Assembly: GCF_000721235.1 (NCBI RefSeq)
Contig: NZ_JOFH01000019.1
Span: 165,976 to 229,975 of the forward strand
Direction: 5' to 3'
Source: Streptomyces olivaceus
Lineage (GTDB): Bacteria; Actinomycetota; Actinomycetes; Streptomycetales; Streptomycetaceae
Length of the DNA stretch: 64,000 bases
This document shows, piece by piece, positions 56,314 to 64,000 of the stretch. A program made the position numbers and the translations under genes. Each line of letters starts with the position of its first letter. Position 1 is the first letter of the stretch. The notes under the pieces were generated by a model. The model did no database searches and was not told where the DNA came from. It worked only from the letters and a program-made list of their open reading frames with translations.

Positions 56314-56676
56314 GGACGGCACGGGGCTGAGCGTACCTGGCGGTACGGACGACGATCGAAACCAGCCACGTGCCACTGCTCCCCCGCCCGGAGACGCCCC
56401 GACACACCTCAACACGCCCCGACGCGCTGCGACACGCCAAGGACCACCGGAGGCACCCGCGGGCCGCGGCGCCTGGGAGGGACCCTCAGCCCTCCCGGCA
56501 CCGCAGCCCGGAGCAACATCGGCCGTGGGGTGTGCGGTCCCGTTCGGCCGAAGGGTGAGGAGCCGGGGCAGTCAGGGCAGAGAGCTCCGGTTCCTCGGTC
56601 CGCCCTCCTGTGCGGGGAAGGCGGAAGTCCGGCGGCCACCTCGCGCGAGCGACCCGCCGAGTGCCCTGGCGCCCAT

Positions 56677-56692
56677 TCTGGACTAGACCACT
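56677..56692. promoter_or_regulatory. DasR box (dre), distal, upstream of nagB
   Basis: TCTGGACTAGACCACT agrees with the dre consensus (ACTGGTCTAGACCACT) at 14 of 16 positions. It lies about 270 bases upstream of the nagB start. Confidence 0.75.
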
Positions 56693-56879
56693 AAGCGTGT
56701 CCATGCGGTGGACCGTGTTTGTTGAGCCTAGCCCGTCCGGCCCCGCCCGCGGGGCCGGACGGCGAGCCGTCACCGGTCCCGGTGACGGCGTTCGCCAGTG
56801 CCGTGAGCCCGTCCGCCGGCCGCCGGCCGCCCGCGCGCGCCCGGCCTTTCCCCGCGACCGCGGGACCCCGCTCTGTTAG

Positions 56880-56895
56880 ATTGGTCTAAACCACA
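56880..56895. promoter_or_regulatory. DasR box (dre), proximal, upstream of nagB
   Basis: ATTGGTCTAAACCACA agrees with the dre consensus at 13 of 16 positions and lies about 65 bases upstream of the nagB start, where DasR binding would block transcription. Confidence 0.75.
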
Positions 56896-56957
56896 TAACC
56901 GCCACACAGTCAGTCCCGGACCCCGGACGGGTCCTCTCTTCGAAACGGCAGGCCAGC

Positions 56958-57743
56958 GTGGAAGTTGTCATCGTTCCCGATGCCAGGGCGGGCGGCGAAC
57001 TCATAGCCGAGGCCATGGCGCAGTTGCTCCGGCGCAAGCCCGGCGCCCTGCTCGGGGTGGCCACCGGCTCGACGCCGCTGCCGGTGTACGAGGCGCTGGC
57101 GGCCAAGGTGCGCTCGGGCGCCGTGGACACCGCGCGGGCGCGGATCGCCCAGCTCGACGAGTACGTGGGGCTTCCCGCGGAGCACCCGGAGTCCTACCGC
57201 TCGGTGCTGCGGCGCGAGGTGCTCGAACCGCTGGGCATCGGCATGGACGCGTTCATGGGCCCGGACGGCACGGCGGAGGACATCCAGGCGGCGTGCCAGG
57301 CCTACGACGAGGCGCTGGGCGGGACCGGCGGGGTGGACCTCCAGCTCCTCGGCATCGGCACCGACGGGCACATCGGCTTCAACGAGCCCTGCTCCTCGCT
57401 CGCCTCGCGGACCCGGATCAAGACGCTCACGGAGCAGACCCGCGTGGACAACGCGCGCTTCTTCGACGGTGACATCGAGCAGGTGCCGCACCACGTGATC
57501 ACGCAGGGCATCGGCACCATCCTGGAGGCCCGGCACGTGGTGCTGCTCGCCACCGGGGAGGGCAAGGCGGACGCGGTCGCCGCGAGCGTCGAGGGCCCCG
57601 TCGCGGCCGTGTGCCCGGCCTCCGCGCTGCAACTGCACCCGCACGCCACGGTCGTCGTCGACGACGCCGCGGCCGCCAAGCTGAAGCTCGCCGACTACTT
57701 CCGGCACACCTACGCCCAGAAGCCGGACTGGCAGGGCATCTGA
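56958..57743 (+). CDS. nagB: Glucosamine-6-phosphate deaminase
   Basis: The protein has 261 residues from GTG 56958 (VEVVIVPDARAG). Family motifs are LGVATGSTPLPVYEAL, the catalytic Asp in QLDEYVGLP, and GIGTDGHIGFNEP with the ring-opening His. It converts glucosamine-6-phosphate to fructose-6-phosphate and ammonia, the last step of GlcNAc use after NagA. Glucosamine-6-phosphate is also the inducer that releases DasR from DNA, so this enzyme tunes the regulator. Two dre sites lie upstream. Confidence 0.96.
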   Translation: MEVVIVPDARAGGELIAEAMAQLLRRKPGALLGVATGSTPLPVYEALAAKVRSGAVDTARARIAQLDEYVGLPAEHPESYRSVLRREVLEPLGIGMDAFMGPDGTAEDIQAACQAYDEALGGTGGVDLQLLGIGTDGHIGFNEPCSSLASRTRIKTLTEQTRVDNARFFDGDIEQVPHHVITQGIGTILEARHVVLLATGEGKADAVAASVEGPVAAVCPASALQLHPHATVVVDDAAAAKLKLADYFRHTYAQKPDWQGI

Positions 57744-57759
57744 CCCGTCCCGCACGCAC

Positions 57760-57800
57760 GCGCAGGCGCCGGCCCCCGTGACGGGGACCGGCGCCTGCGC
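57760..57800. terminator. Hairpin terminator after nagB
   Basis: GCGCAGGCGCCGG and its complement form a 13-bp stem extended by an inner CCCC/GGGG stem. It lies 16 bases after the nagB stop between convergent genes. Confidence 0.85.
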
Positions 57801-57810
57801 CGTTCCGGGG

Positions 57811-57866
57811 CCAGACACCAGACACCAGGCGCCAGGCGCCAGGCATCAGGCATCAGGCATCAGGCA
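57811..57866. repeat. Heptamer tandem repeat, eight copies
   Basis: Eight 7-base units run without interruption: two CCAGACA, two CCAGGCG, one CCAGGCA and three TCAGGCA. Variants are grouped in order. The array lies between the nagB terminator and the dasD stop and does not code. Confidence 0.9.
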
Positions 57867-57900
57867 CGAGGACGGGTGACGGGGACGGGTGACGGGTCCC

Positions 57901-59397
57901 TCAGCGGCCCGTGCCCACGACCGCCTCCGCCGCCGCGAGGCCGCAGACGCGGGCCGCGCCGTGCGTGGCGAGGTGCAGGGCGCCGCGGGGTTCGGCGCGC
58001 GGCACGCCCATCTCGACGACGACCGTGTCGGGGCGGGCCGCGAGCAGCGTGTCGAGGGCCGCCGCCATCCAGGGGTGACGGTGCTCGTCGCGGACCACGG
58101 CGACGACGCGGCGCCCGTCCGCCGCGGCCAGCGCCTCGGCCCCGGCGTCGGGACCGTTGAAGCTGTCCGTCTCCGTGCCCGGCAGCAGGCGGCGGAGTTC
58201 GGCGGCGACACCCCAGGGCGTCTCGTCGCCGACCGCGATGTTGGCGACGGGGGTGAAGGCGGCGACGTAGGGCGCCCCGGTGAGCGGGGTGAAGTCCGCG
58301 GCGGCGGTGACGCGCAGGGCGCGGCGGGCGGCCCGCAGGCCCACGTCGCCGTCGGCGGTGTCCTCGGGCCGGGCGCCCGGCCGGTTCGCCGTCGTCCAGC
58401 GGGACAGGGACCGGACGCGTTCCGCCGCGTCGGCCAGCCGCTCCTCGGGCAGCTCGCCCGAGCGGACGGCCTCCACCAGGGCGTCGCTCAGCCGCCGCAC
58501 GGTGTCCTCGTCGGACAGGCCGCCGCCCACGCAGATCGCGTCGGCGCCGGCCGCAATGGCCAGCGCGGTGCCGCGTTCGATGCCGTAGGTGCCCGCGATG
58601 GCCCGCATCTCGATGCCGTCGGTGACGATGAGGCCGTCGTAGCCCAGTTCGCCGCGGAGCAGCTCGGTGAGGATGCGGCGGGACAGCGTCGCCGGGCGGT
58701 CCGGGTCCAGGGCGGGGACCAGGATGTGGGCGCTCATCACCGCGCGGCTGCCGGCGGCGACGGCCGCGCGGAACGGGACCAGGTCGCGTGCCGCGAGGAC
58801 GTCGGCGTCCACGTCGATGAGCGGCACGGCGTGGTGGGAGTCGATGCCGGTGTCGCCGTGGCCCGGGAAGTGCTTGGTGCAGGTGGCCACGCCGGCGGAC
58901 TGCATGCCGGTGACGTAGGCGGCGGTGTGCCGGGCGACCAGGTCGGTGTCGGCGCCGAAGGCGCGTACGCCGATGACCGGGTTGTCCGGGTTGGAGTTCA
59001 CGTCGGCGGACGGGGCCCAGTTGAAGTTGACGCCGCTGTCCGCGAGCCGGCGGCCCAGCGCGGCGGCGACCTCCCGGGTGAGGCCCACGTCGTCCACGGC
59101 GCCGAGGGCGTGGTTGCCGGGGAAGGAGGAGCCGGTGCGCACTTCGAGGCGGGTGACGTCGCCGCCCTCCTCGTCGATGGCGACCAGCACGTCCTCGCGT
59201 TCGGCGCGCAGCTGTGCGGTGAGGGCCGCGACCTGCTCGGGCGAGGTGACGTTGCGTCCGAACAGGGCGACGGACGCCAGGCCCTCGCCGAGGCGGCGCA
59301 ACAGCCAGTCGGGGGCGGTGGTGCCGGCGAAGCCGGGCTGCAGGACGGTGAGGGCGTCGCGGGTGAGGGCGTCGGTGGCCCTGGCGAGGGTCGTCAT
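57901..59397 (-). CDS. dasD: Intracellular beta-N-acetylhexosaminidase (GH3)
   Basis: The protein has 498 residues from ATG 59397. The GH3 NagZ-type signature is TCTKHFPGHGDTGIDSHHAVP, where the His/Asp pair helps acid/base catalysis. The nucleophile Asp lies in LIVTDGIEMRAI, and IDEEGGDVTRL is near the start. There is no signal peptide, so it should hydrolyse imported chitooligosaccharides to GlcNAc in the cytosol. It follows dasC by 7 bases and belongs to the das operon, divergently organised from dasR. Confidence 0.93.
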   Translation of the reverse strand: MTTLARATDALTRDALTVLQPGFAGTTAPDWLLRRLGEGLASVALFGRNVTSPEQVAALTAQLRAEREDVLVAIDEEGGDVTRLEVRTGSSFPGNHALGAVDDVGLTREVAAALGRRLADSGVNFNWAPSADVNSNPDNPVIGVRAFGADTDLVARHTAAYVTGMQSAGVATCTKHFPGHGDTGIDSHHAVPLIDVDADVLAARDLVPFRAAVAAGSRAVMSAHILVPALDPDRPATLSRRILTELLRGELGYDGLIVTDGIEMRAIAGTYGIERGTALAIAAGADAICVGGGLSDEDTVRRLSDALVEAVRSGELPEERLADAAERVRSLSRWTTANRPGARPEDTADGDVGLRAARRALRVTAAADFTPLTGAPYVAAFTPVANIAVGDETPWGVAAELRRLLPGTETDSFNGPDAGAEALAAADGRRVVAVVRDEHRHPWMAAALDTLLAARPDTVVVEMGVPRAEPRGALHLATHGAARVCGLAAAEAVVGTGR

Positions 59398-59404
59398 CGG
59401 TGCG

Positions 59405-60235
59405 TCATCCCTTCACTGCGCCGGCGGTCAGGCCGCTGACGGCCTTGCGCTGCAGGAAGACGAAGAGAACGAGGATCGGGATGGCGAAGAGGGACGAGGC
59501 GGCCATGGTGGCGCCCCAGTCGTCGCCGAACTGGGTCTGGAAGCTGGACAGCCACAGCGGCAGCGTCTGGGCCTCGGCGTCCTTGTTGAGCACCAGGACC
59601 AGGGCGAACTCGTTCCAGGCGGTGATGAAGCCGAACAGCGAGGTGGACATCAGGCCCGGCGCGAGCAGCGGCAGGATGACGCGGCGGAACGCCTCGGCGC
59701 GGGTGCAGCCGTCGACCATCGCCGACTCCTCCAGCTCCTTCGGCACGGCGGCGACGAAGCCGCGCAGCGTCAGGATGGTGAAGGGGAGGATCATCATCAT
59801 GTAGAAGAGCGTCAGCGGCACCAGGCTGTTCAGCATCGACGCGTCCCGCACGATCATGTACATCGCGATGATCATGACTTCCCAGGGCGCCATCTGGGCC
59901 AGCATGAAGCCGATGATGAAGCCGCGCCGCCCCTTGAACCGCATCCGCGCCAGGGCGAAGGACCCGGCCAGCGCGATGACCAGGGAGAACACCACGGCGA
60001 GGATGGTGACGGTCAGCGAGTTGGTGACGTAGGTCCAGAAGTGGTCGACGTCGGTCGCGGTCCTGAAGTGCTCGAAGGTGATGTTGGTCGGGATCCAGAC
60101 CGGGTCCTCCGAGAGGATGTCGCCGGTCGGCTTGAGGGCCGTGGCGAACATCCAGTACACGGGGAAGACGAAGCCGATGAACAGGACGACGGCCGTGGCG
60201 TTGGGCCACAGGCGGCCGAAGAGCGAGCGCTTCAC
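59405..60235 (-). CDS. dasC: Chitobiose/GlcNAc-oligomer ABC permease DasC
   Basis: The protein has 276 residues from GTG 60235, overlapping the dasB stop by 4 bases (GTGA). Six membrane segments are visible, and the cytosolic EAA loop is EESAMVDGCTRAEAFRRVILPLL (E-A/S-A-x3-G). It is the MalG-type permease that pairs with DasB. There is no ATPase gene in the cluster; in Streptomyces the general sugar ATPase MsiK, encoded elsewhere, powers it. Confidence 0.94.
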   Translation of the reverse strand: MKRSLFGRLWPNATAVVLFIGFVFPVYWMFATALKPTGDILSEDPVWIPTNITFEHFRTATDVDHFWTYVTNSLTVTILAVVFSLVIALAGSFALARMRFKGRRGFIIGFMLAQMAPWEVMIIAMYMIVRDASMLNSLVPLTLFYMMMILPFTILTLRGFVAAVPKELEESAMVDGCTRAEAFRRVILPLLAPGLMSTSLFGFITAWNEFALVLVLNKDAEAQTLPLWLSSFQTQFGDDWGATMAASSLFAIPILVLFVFLQRKAVSGLTAGAVKG

Positions 60236-61218
60236 AGCTCGTCCTCCTCTTGCTTGAGCACGATCCTGAGGTAGTACGCGGTCAGGCCGATCAGGAGCAG
60301 GATGGTCAGGGCGGCGATGGCCGCGCCCATGCCGTAGTGCTGGTTCCCGACGCCCTCGACGTAGGCGTAGACGGGCAGGATCTCGGTGAGCCGGTCCGGG
60401 CCGCCCTCGTTGATGAGGTAGACCTGCACGAAGGCCTTGAAGACCCAGATGATCTCCAGGAACGTCGTGGCGTAGAGGAAGGGCCGCAGGAACGGCATGG
60501 TGACCGTGGTGAAGCTCCGCCAGGCGCCGGCACCGTCGAGCGACGCGGCCTCGTAGAGCTCCTTGGAGATGGTGGTGGTCGCCGCGTAGAGGTTGATGGC
60601 GACGAACGGGATGGACATCCACACGATCAGCAGGGTGACGACGAAGAACGTCGACATCTGGCTGCTGGTCCAGCTGTAGTCGGCCATGGAGTGCCAGCCG
60701 AGCTTGTCCAGGACCCAGTTGACGACGCCGAAGCGCTGGGCGAACAGCCACTTGTAGACGGTGGTGGCGGCCACGATCGGCATGGCCCAGGCCAGCACCA
60801 GGCCGAACAGCAGGGTGAAGCGCATCCGCTTGCCGAGGCGGGCCAGCAGCAGGCCGACCAGGGTGCCCAGGAGCATGATCAGGACGACGTTGACCGCCGT
60901 GAACAGGATCGAGCGGAGGGTGACCCGCCAGAAGTCCTCGCTGCCGAGGGTCTCCTTGTAGTTGTCGACCCCGTTCCACTCGGTCACATGCTGGATCAGC
61001 TGCCCCATGTTGAGGTTCTGGAAGGACAGCAGGATGTCCTTCAGCAGCGGCCAGCCGAGCAGCAGCACGGTGGCGGCGCAGGCGGGCAGCAGCAGCAGGT
61101 ACGGGGCGAGCGCGCCGGCACGTGCCGCGGCTCTCGTTCTCGGCCTGCCGGTACCGCCGCCGTCCGCCTTGCGGACGTCGGCCGGGCCGGAGGGCGGCCG
61201 TTCGGTCTGCACGGTCAT
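60232..61218 (-). CDS. dasB: Chitobiose/GlcNAc-oligomer ABC permease DasB
   Basis: The protein has 328 residues from ATG 61218 (MTVQTERPPSG). After about 40 cytosolic residues there are six membrane segments of the MalF type, and the EAA loop is YEAASLDGAGAWRSFTTVTMPFL. The last residues EEDEL overlap the dasC start. It forms the translocation pore with DasC. It is 98 bases from dasA. Confidence 0.94.
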   Translation of the reverse strand: MTVQTERPPSGPADVRKADGGGTGRPRTRAAARAGALAPYLLLLPACAATVLLLGWPLLKDILLSFQNLNMGQLIQHVTEWNGVDNYKETLGSEDFWRVTLRSILFTAVNVVLIMLLGTLVGLLLARLGKRMRFTLLFGLVLAWAMPIVAATTVYKWLFAQRFGVVNWVLDKLGWHSMADYSWTSSQMSTFFVVTLLIVWMSIPFVAINLYAATTTISKELYEAASLDGAGAWRSFTTVTMPFLRPFLYATTFLEIIWVFKAFVQVYLINEGGPDRLTEILPVYAYVEGVGNQHYGMGAAIAALTILLLIGLTAYYLRIVLKQEEDEL

Positions 61219-61316
61219 GCTCGCGTTCTCTCTTCTCGACCTGTGTACGTCGACCCGCGTGCGGTGGCCGGGGCGGGAGCCGTGGTGATCCGGCTCCCGC
61301 CCCGGCCGATCCGGTC

Positions 61317-62591
61317 CTACTGCTCCTGCGCCAGGCGCTTGTTGAACTCGCCCTCGACCTGCTTGGCCGCGTCGGCCGGGGACTTCCCCTTGAGCACGGC
61401 GGTCAGGTAGGTCTTGATCGGGTTGGGCGCGTTCTCGACCGCGGCCCACTCCGGGATCAGCGGCGTGGTGCCACCGCCCGCGACGGCCGGCGCGGCGGCC
61501 TCGGCGGCGGCGTTGCCCTTGAGGTTGGTCTGCAGCGCGTCCTTGTTGGGGATGACGCCGTTGGCCTTGGCCAGCGCACCCTCGTTCTGGTCGGACAGCG
61601 CGATCTTCAGGAACTCCTTGGCGAGGTCCTGGTTCTTGCTGCCCGCGGCGACGGCGAGGTTGGAGCCGCCGAGGAAGACGCCCTCGGGCTTGTCGGCGCT
61701 CGGACCCGGGATGGTGAAGTAGCCGATGTCCTTCTCGATGGCCGGGTTGGCCTCGATCGCGATGCCGGTCTCCCAGCCCATGCCGATGAACGCGCCGGTC
61801 TTGCCCTTGGCGAAGACCTCACCCTGCTGCGGGGTGGCCTCGTCCTTGTCCTTGGGCGCCTGGGAGAGGGCCTGGAACTTCTTGTAGGTCTCCGTCGCGG
61901 CGGCGATCTTCGGGTCGCCGAGGTTGGAGACGTACTTGTCGCCGTCCTTCTTGACCAGTTCGGCGCCCTCGCCGATGGCCAGGCCGACGAAGTGGTACCA
62001 GTTCTGCCCCGGCAGGTAGATCGGCTCGGCGTCGGTCTTCTCACCGACGGTCTTGAGGGCGTCGTAGAACTCGTCGCGGGTCTTGGGGAGTTCCTTGATG
62101 CCCGCGTCGGCCCAGATCTTCTTGTTGTAGACGACCACACGGTTGGCGACGAACCACGGGGCCGCGTACTGCTTGCCGTCGAACACGGAGGACTCGTTGA
62201 TGGACTCGGTCCAGTCCGCGCCGACCGAGCTCTTCAGATCGGCCAGTTCGGCGAGGCCGCCGGTCTTGGCGTAGGCCGGCGTCTGGGTGTTGCCGATCTC
62301 GAAGACGTCCGGCGGGTTCTCCTCGGACAGGGCGGTGGTCAGCTTCTGCTGGATGCCGTTCCACTGCTGGACCTCGAACTTGACCTTGGCCTTGGTCTTG
62401 GTCTCGAACTCCTTGGCGACGGCCGCCTGCCAGTCGTCCGGCGAGGAGCCGTCCATCACCCACACGGTGAGCGTTTCGCCGGCGTAACCGTCGGCCCCGG
62501 TCTTCTTGCCGTCGTCGCTGTCGCCGCCGCATGCCGCGATCGAGACCATCATGCCCGCGATACCGATCGCGGCTATCAGCTTGCGCTTCAC
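61317..62591 (-). CDS. dasA: GlcNAc-oligomer-binding lipoprotein DasA
   Basis: The protein has 424 residues from GTG 62591, with GAGGAGGG upstream. It has a lipoprotein signal with lipobox SIAAC (Cys21). It is a family 1 sugar-binding protein (TLTVWVMDGSSPDDWQAAVAKEFE, FEIGNTQTPAYA, FLGGSNLAVAAGSKNQDLAKEFL). DasA binds chitobiose and longer GlcNAc oligomers outside the cell and delivers them to DasBC; it also affects development in Streptomyces. It is strongly induced when DasR is released, consistent with the dre matches upstream. Confidence 0.95.
   Translation of the reverse strand: MKRKLIAAIGIAGMMVSIAACGGDSDDGKKTGADGYAGETLTVWVMDGSSPDDWQAAVAKEFETKTKAKVKFEVQQWNGIQQKLTTALSEENPPDVFEIGNTQTPAYAKTGGLAELADLKSSVGADWTESINESSVFDGKQYAAPWFVANRVVVYNKKIWADAGIKELPKTRDEFYDALKTVGEKTDAEPIYLPGQNWYHFVGLAIGEGAELVKKDGDKYVSNLGDPKIAAATETYKKFQALSQAPKDKDEATPQQGEVFAKGKTGAFIGMGWETGIAIEANPAIEKDIGYFTIPGPSADKPEGVFLGGSNLAVAAGSKNQDLAKEFLKIALSDQNEGALAKANGVIPNKDALQTNLKGNAAAEAAAPAVAGGGTTPLIPEWAAVENAPNPIKTYLTAVLKGKSPADAAKQVEGEFNKRLAQEQ

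Positions 62592-64000
<1,409 letters not shown>

Larger units (their letters stand above)
56314..56957 (+). promoter_or_regulatory. nagB upstream region, 644 bases
   Basis: The region between the divergent kinase gene and nagB has no gene I can support. It carries two DasR-site (dre) matches, at 56677-56692 and 56880-56895, listed separately. The remainder is very GC-rich and featureless to the eye. Confidence 0.5.

Noticed and set aside
57811..57866. CRISPR-like array
   Set aside because: Units are 7 bases with no spacers, and no cas gene is near.

Overview
The window is high-GC actinobacterial chromosome (roughly 70% GC, GTG and TTG starts common, strong third-position GC bias). The gene content is typical of Streptomyces: a Wbl protein, a SigB-like sigma factor with its anti-sigma partner, the das chitooligosaccharide locus, nickel superoxide dismutase, a fused KGD-type 2-oxoglutarate enzyme and an EshA-type protein. 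From memory, and unverified, the gene order matches the lon-to-dasR interval of S. coelicolor and its relatives. No tRNA, rRNA or CRISPR was seen.

Layout. 1-13.1 kb: a partial sensor kinase, a PP2C-like phosphatase, a MarR regulator, a secreted GH25 lysozyme, lon (with candidate HspR and ClgR operators), a spermidine-synthase-like methyltransferase-fold protein, an OmpR-type two-component pair, and kgd. 13.2-27.5 kb: eight genes on the minus strand form the most unusual block. In transcription order they encode a Trypco1/CU044_2847 protein, a trypsin-like protease with a VMAP-like C-terminus, a MoxR AAA ATPase, an SAV_2336/vWA protein, a 64-residue FxsA-like peptide, a radical SAM FxsB, an HExxH modification protein and a TIR-NB-ARC-TPR protein (FxsT). 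This looks like a vWA-MoxR-protease NTP-dependent conflict system joined to an FxSxx-type RiPP cassette.

27.6-43.8 kb: small regulators (DUF4097/PadR, a Clp-N/HTH pair with twin operators), a quinone oxidoreductase-like enzyme, malic enzyme, a three-gene polar amino acid ABC importer, a methyltransferase, a CGNR zinc-finger protein, sodX/sodN, an ABC exporter and enzymes. 44.0-46.7 kb: a polyprenyl synthase beside a cyclic-nucleotide-domain protein of the EshA / family 2B encapsulin type, probably cargo and shell. 47-54.7 kb: an amidase, a PLP enzyme, an Na+/H+ antiporter divergent from a UBP zinc finger, ushX-sigH, a diacylglycerol-kinase-like protein and wblE. 54.8-64 kb: a PdtaS-like kinase, then nagB, dasD, dasC, dasB, dasA and dasR with several DasR-site (dre) matches. 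The window ends in an IS481-like transposase whose end abuts the dasR stop codon.

Together, the right-hand end takes up and degrades N-acetylglucosamine oligomers under DasR control. The middle carries stress and development regulators. The left-centre carries a probable immunity or self-recognition module whose RiPP arm may be a signal or effector. Functional statements come from motifs visible in the translations and remembered family knowledge; no database search was run.
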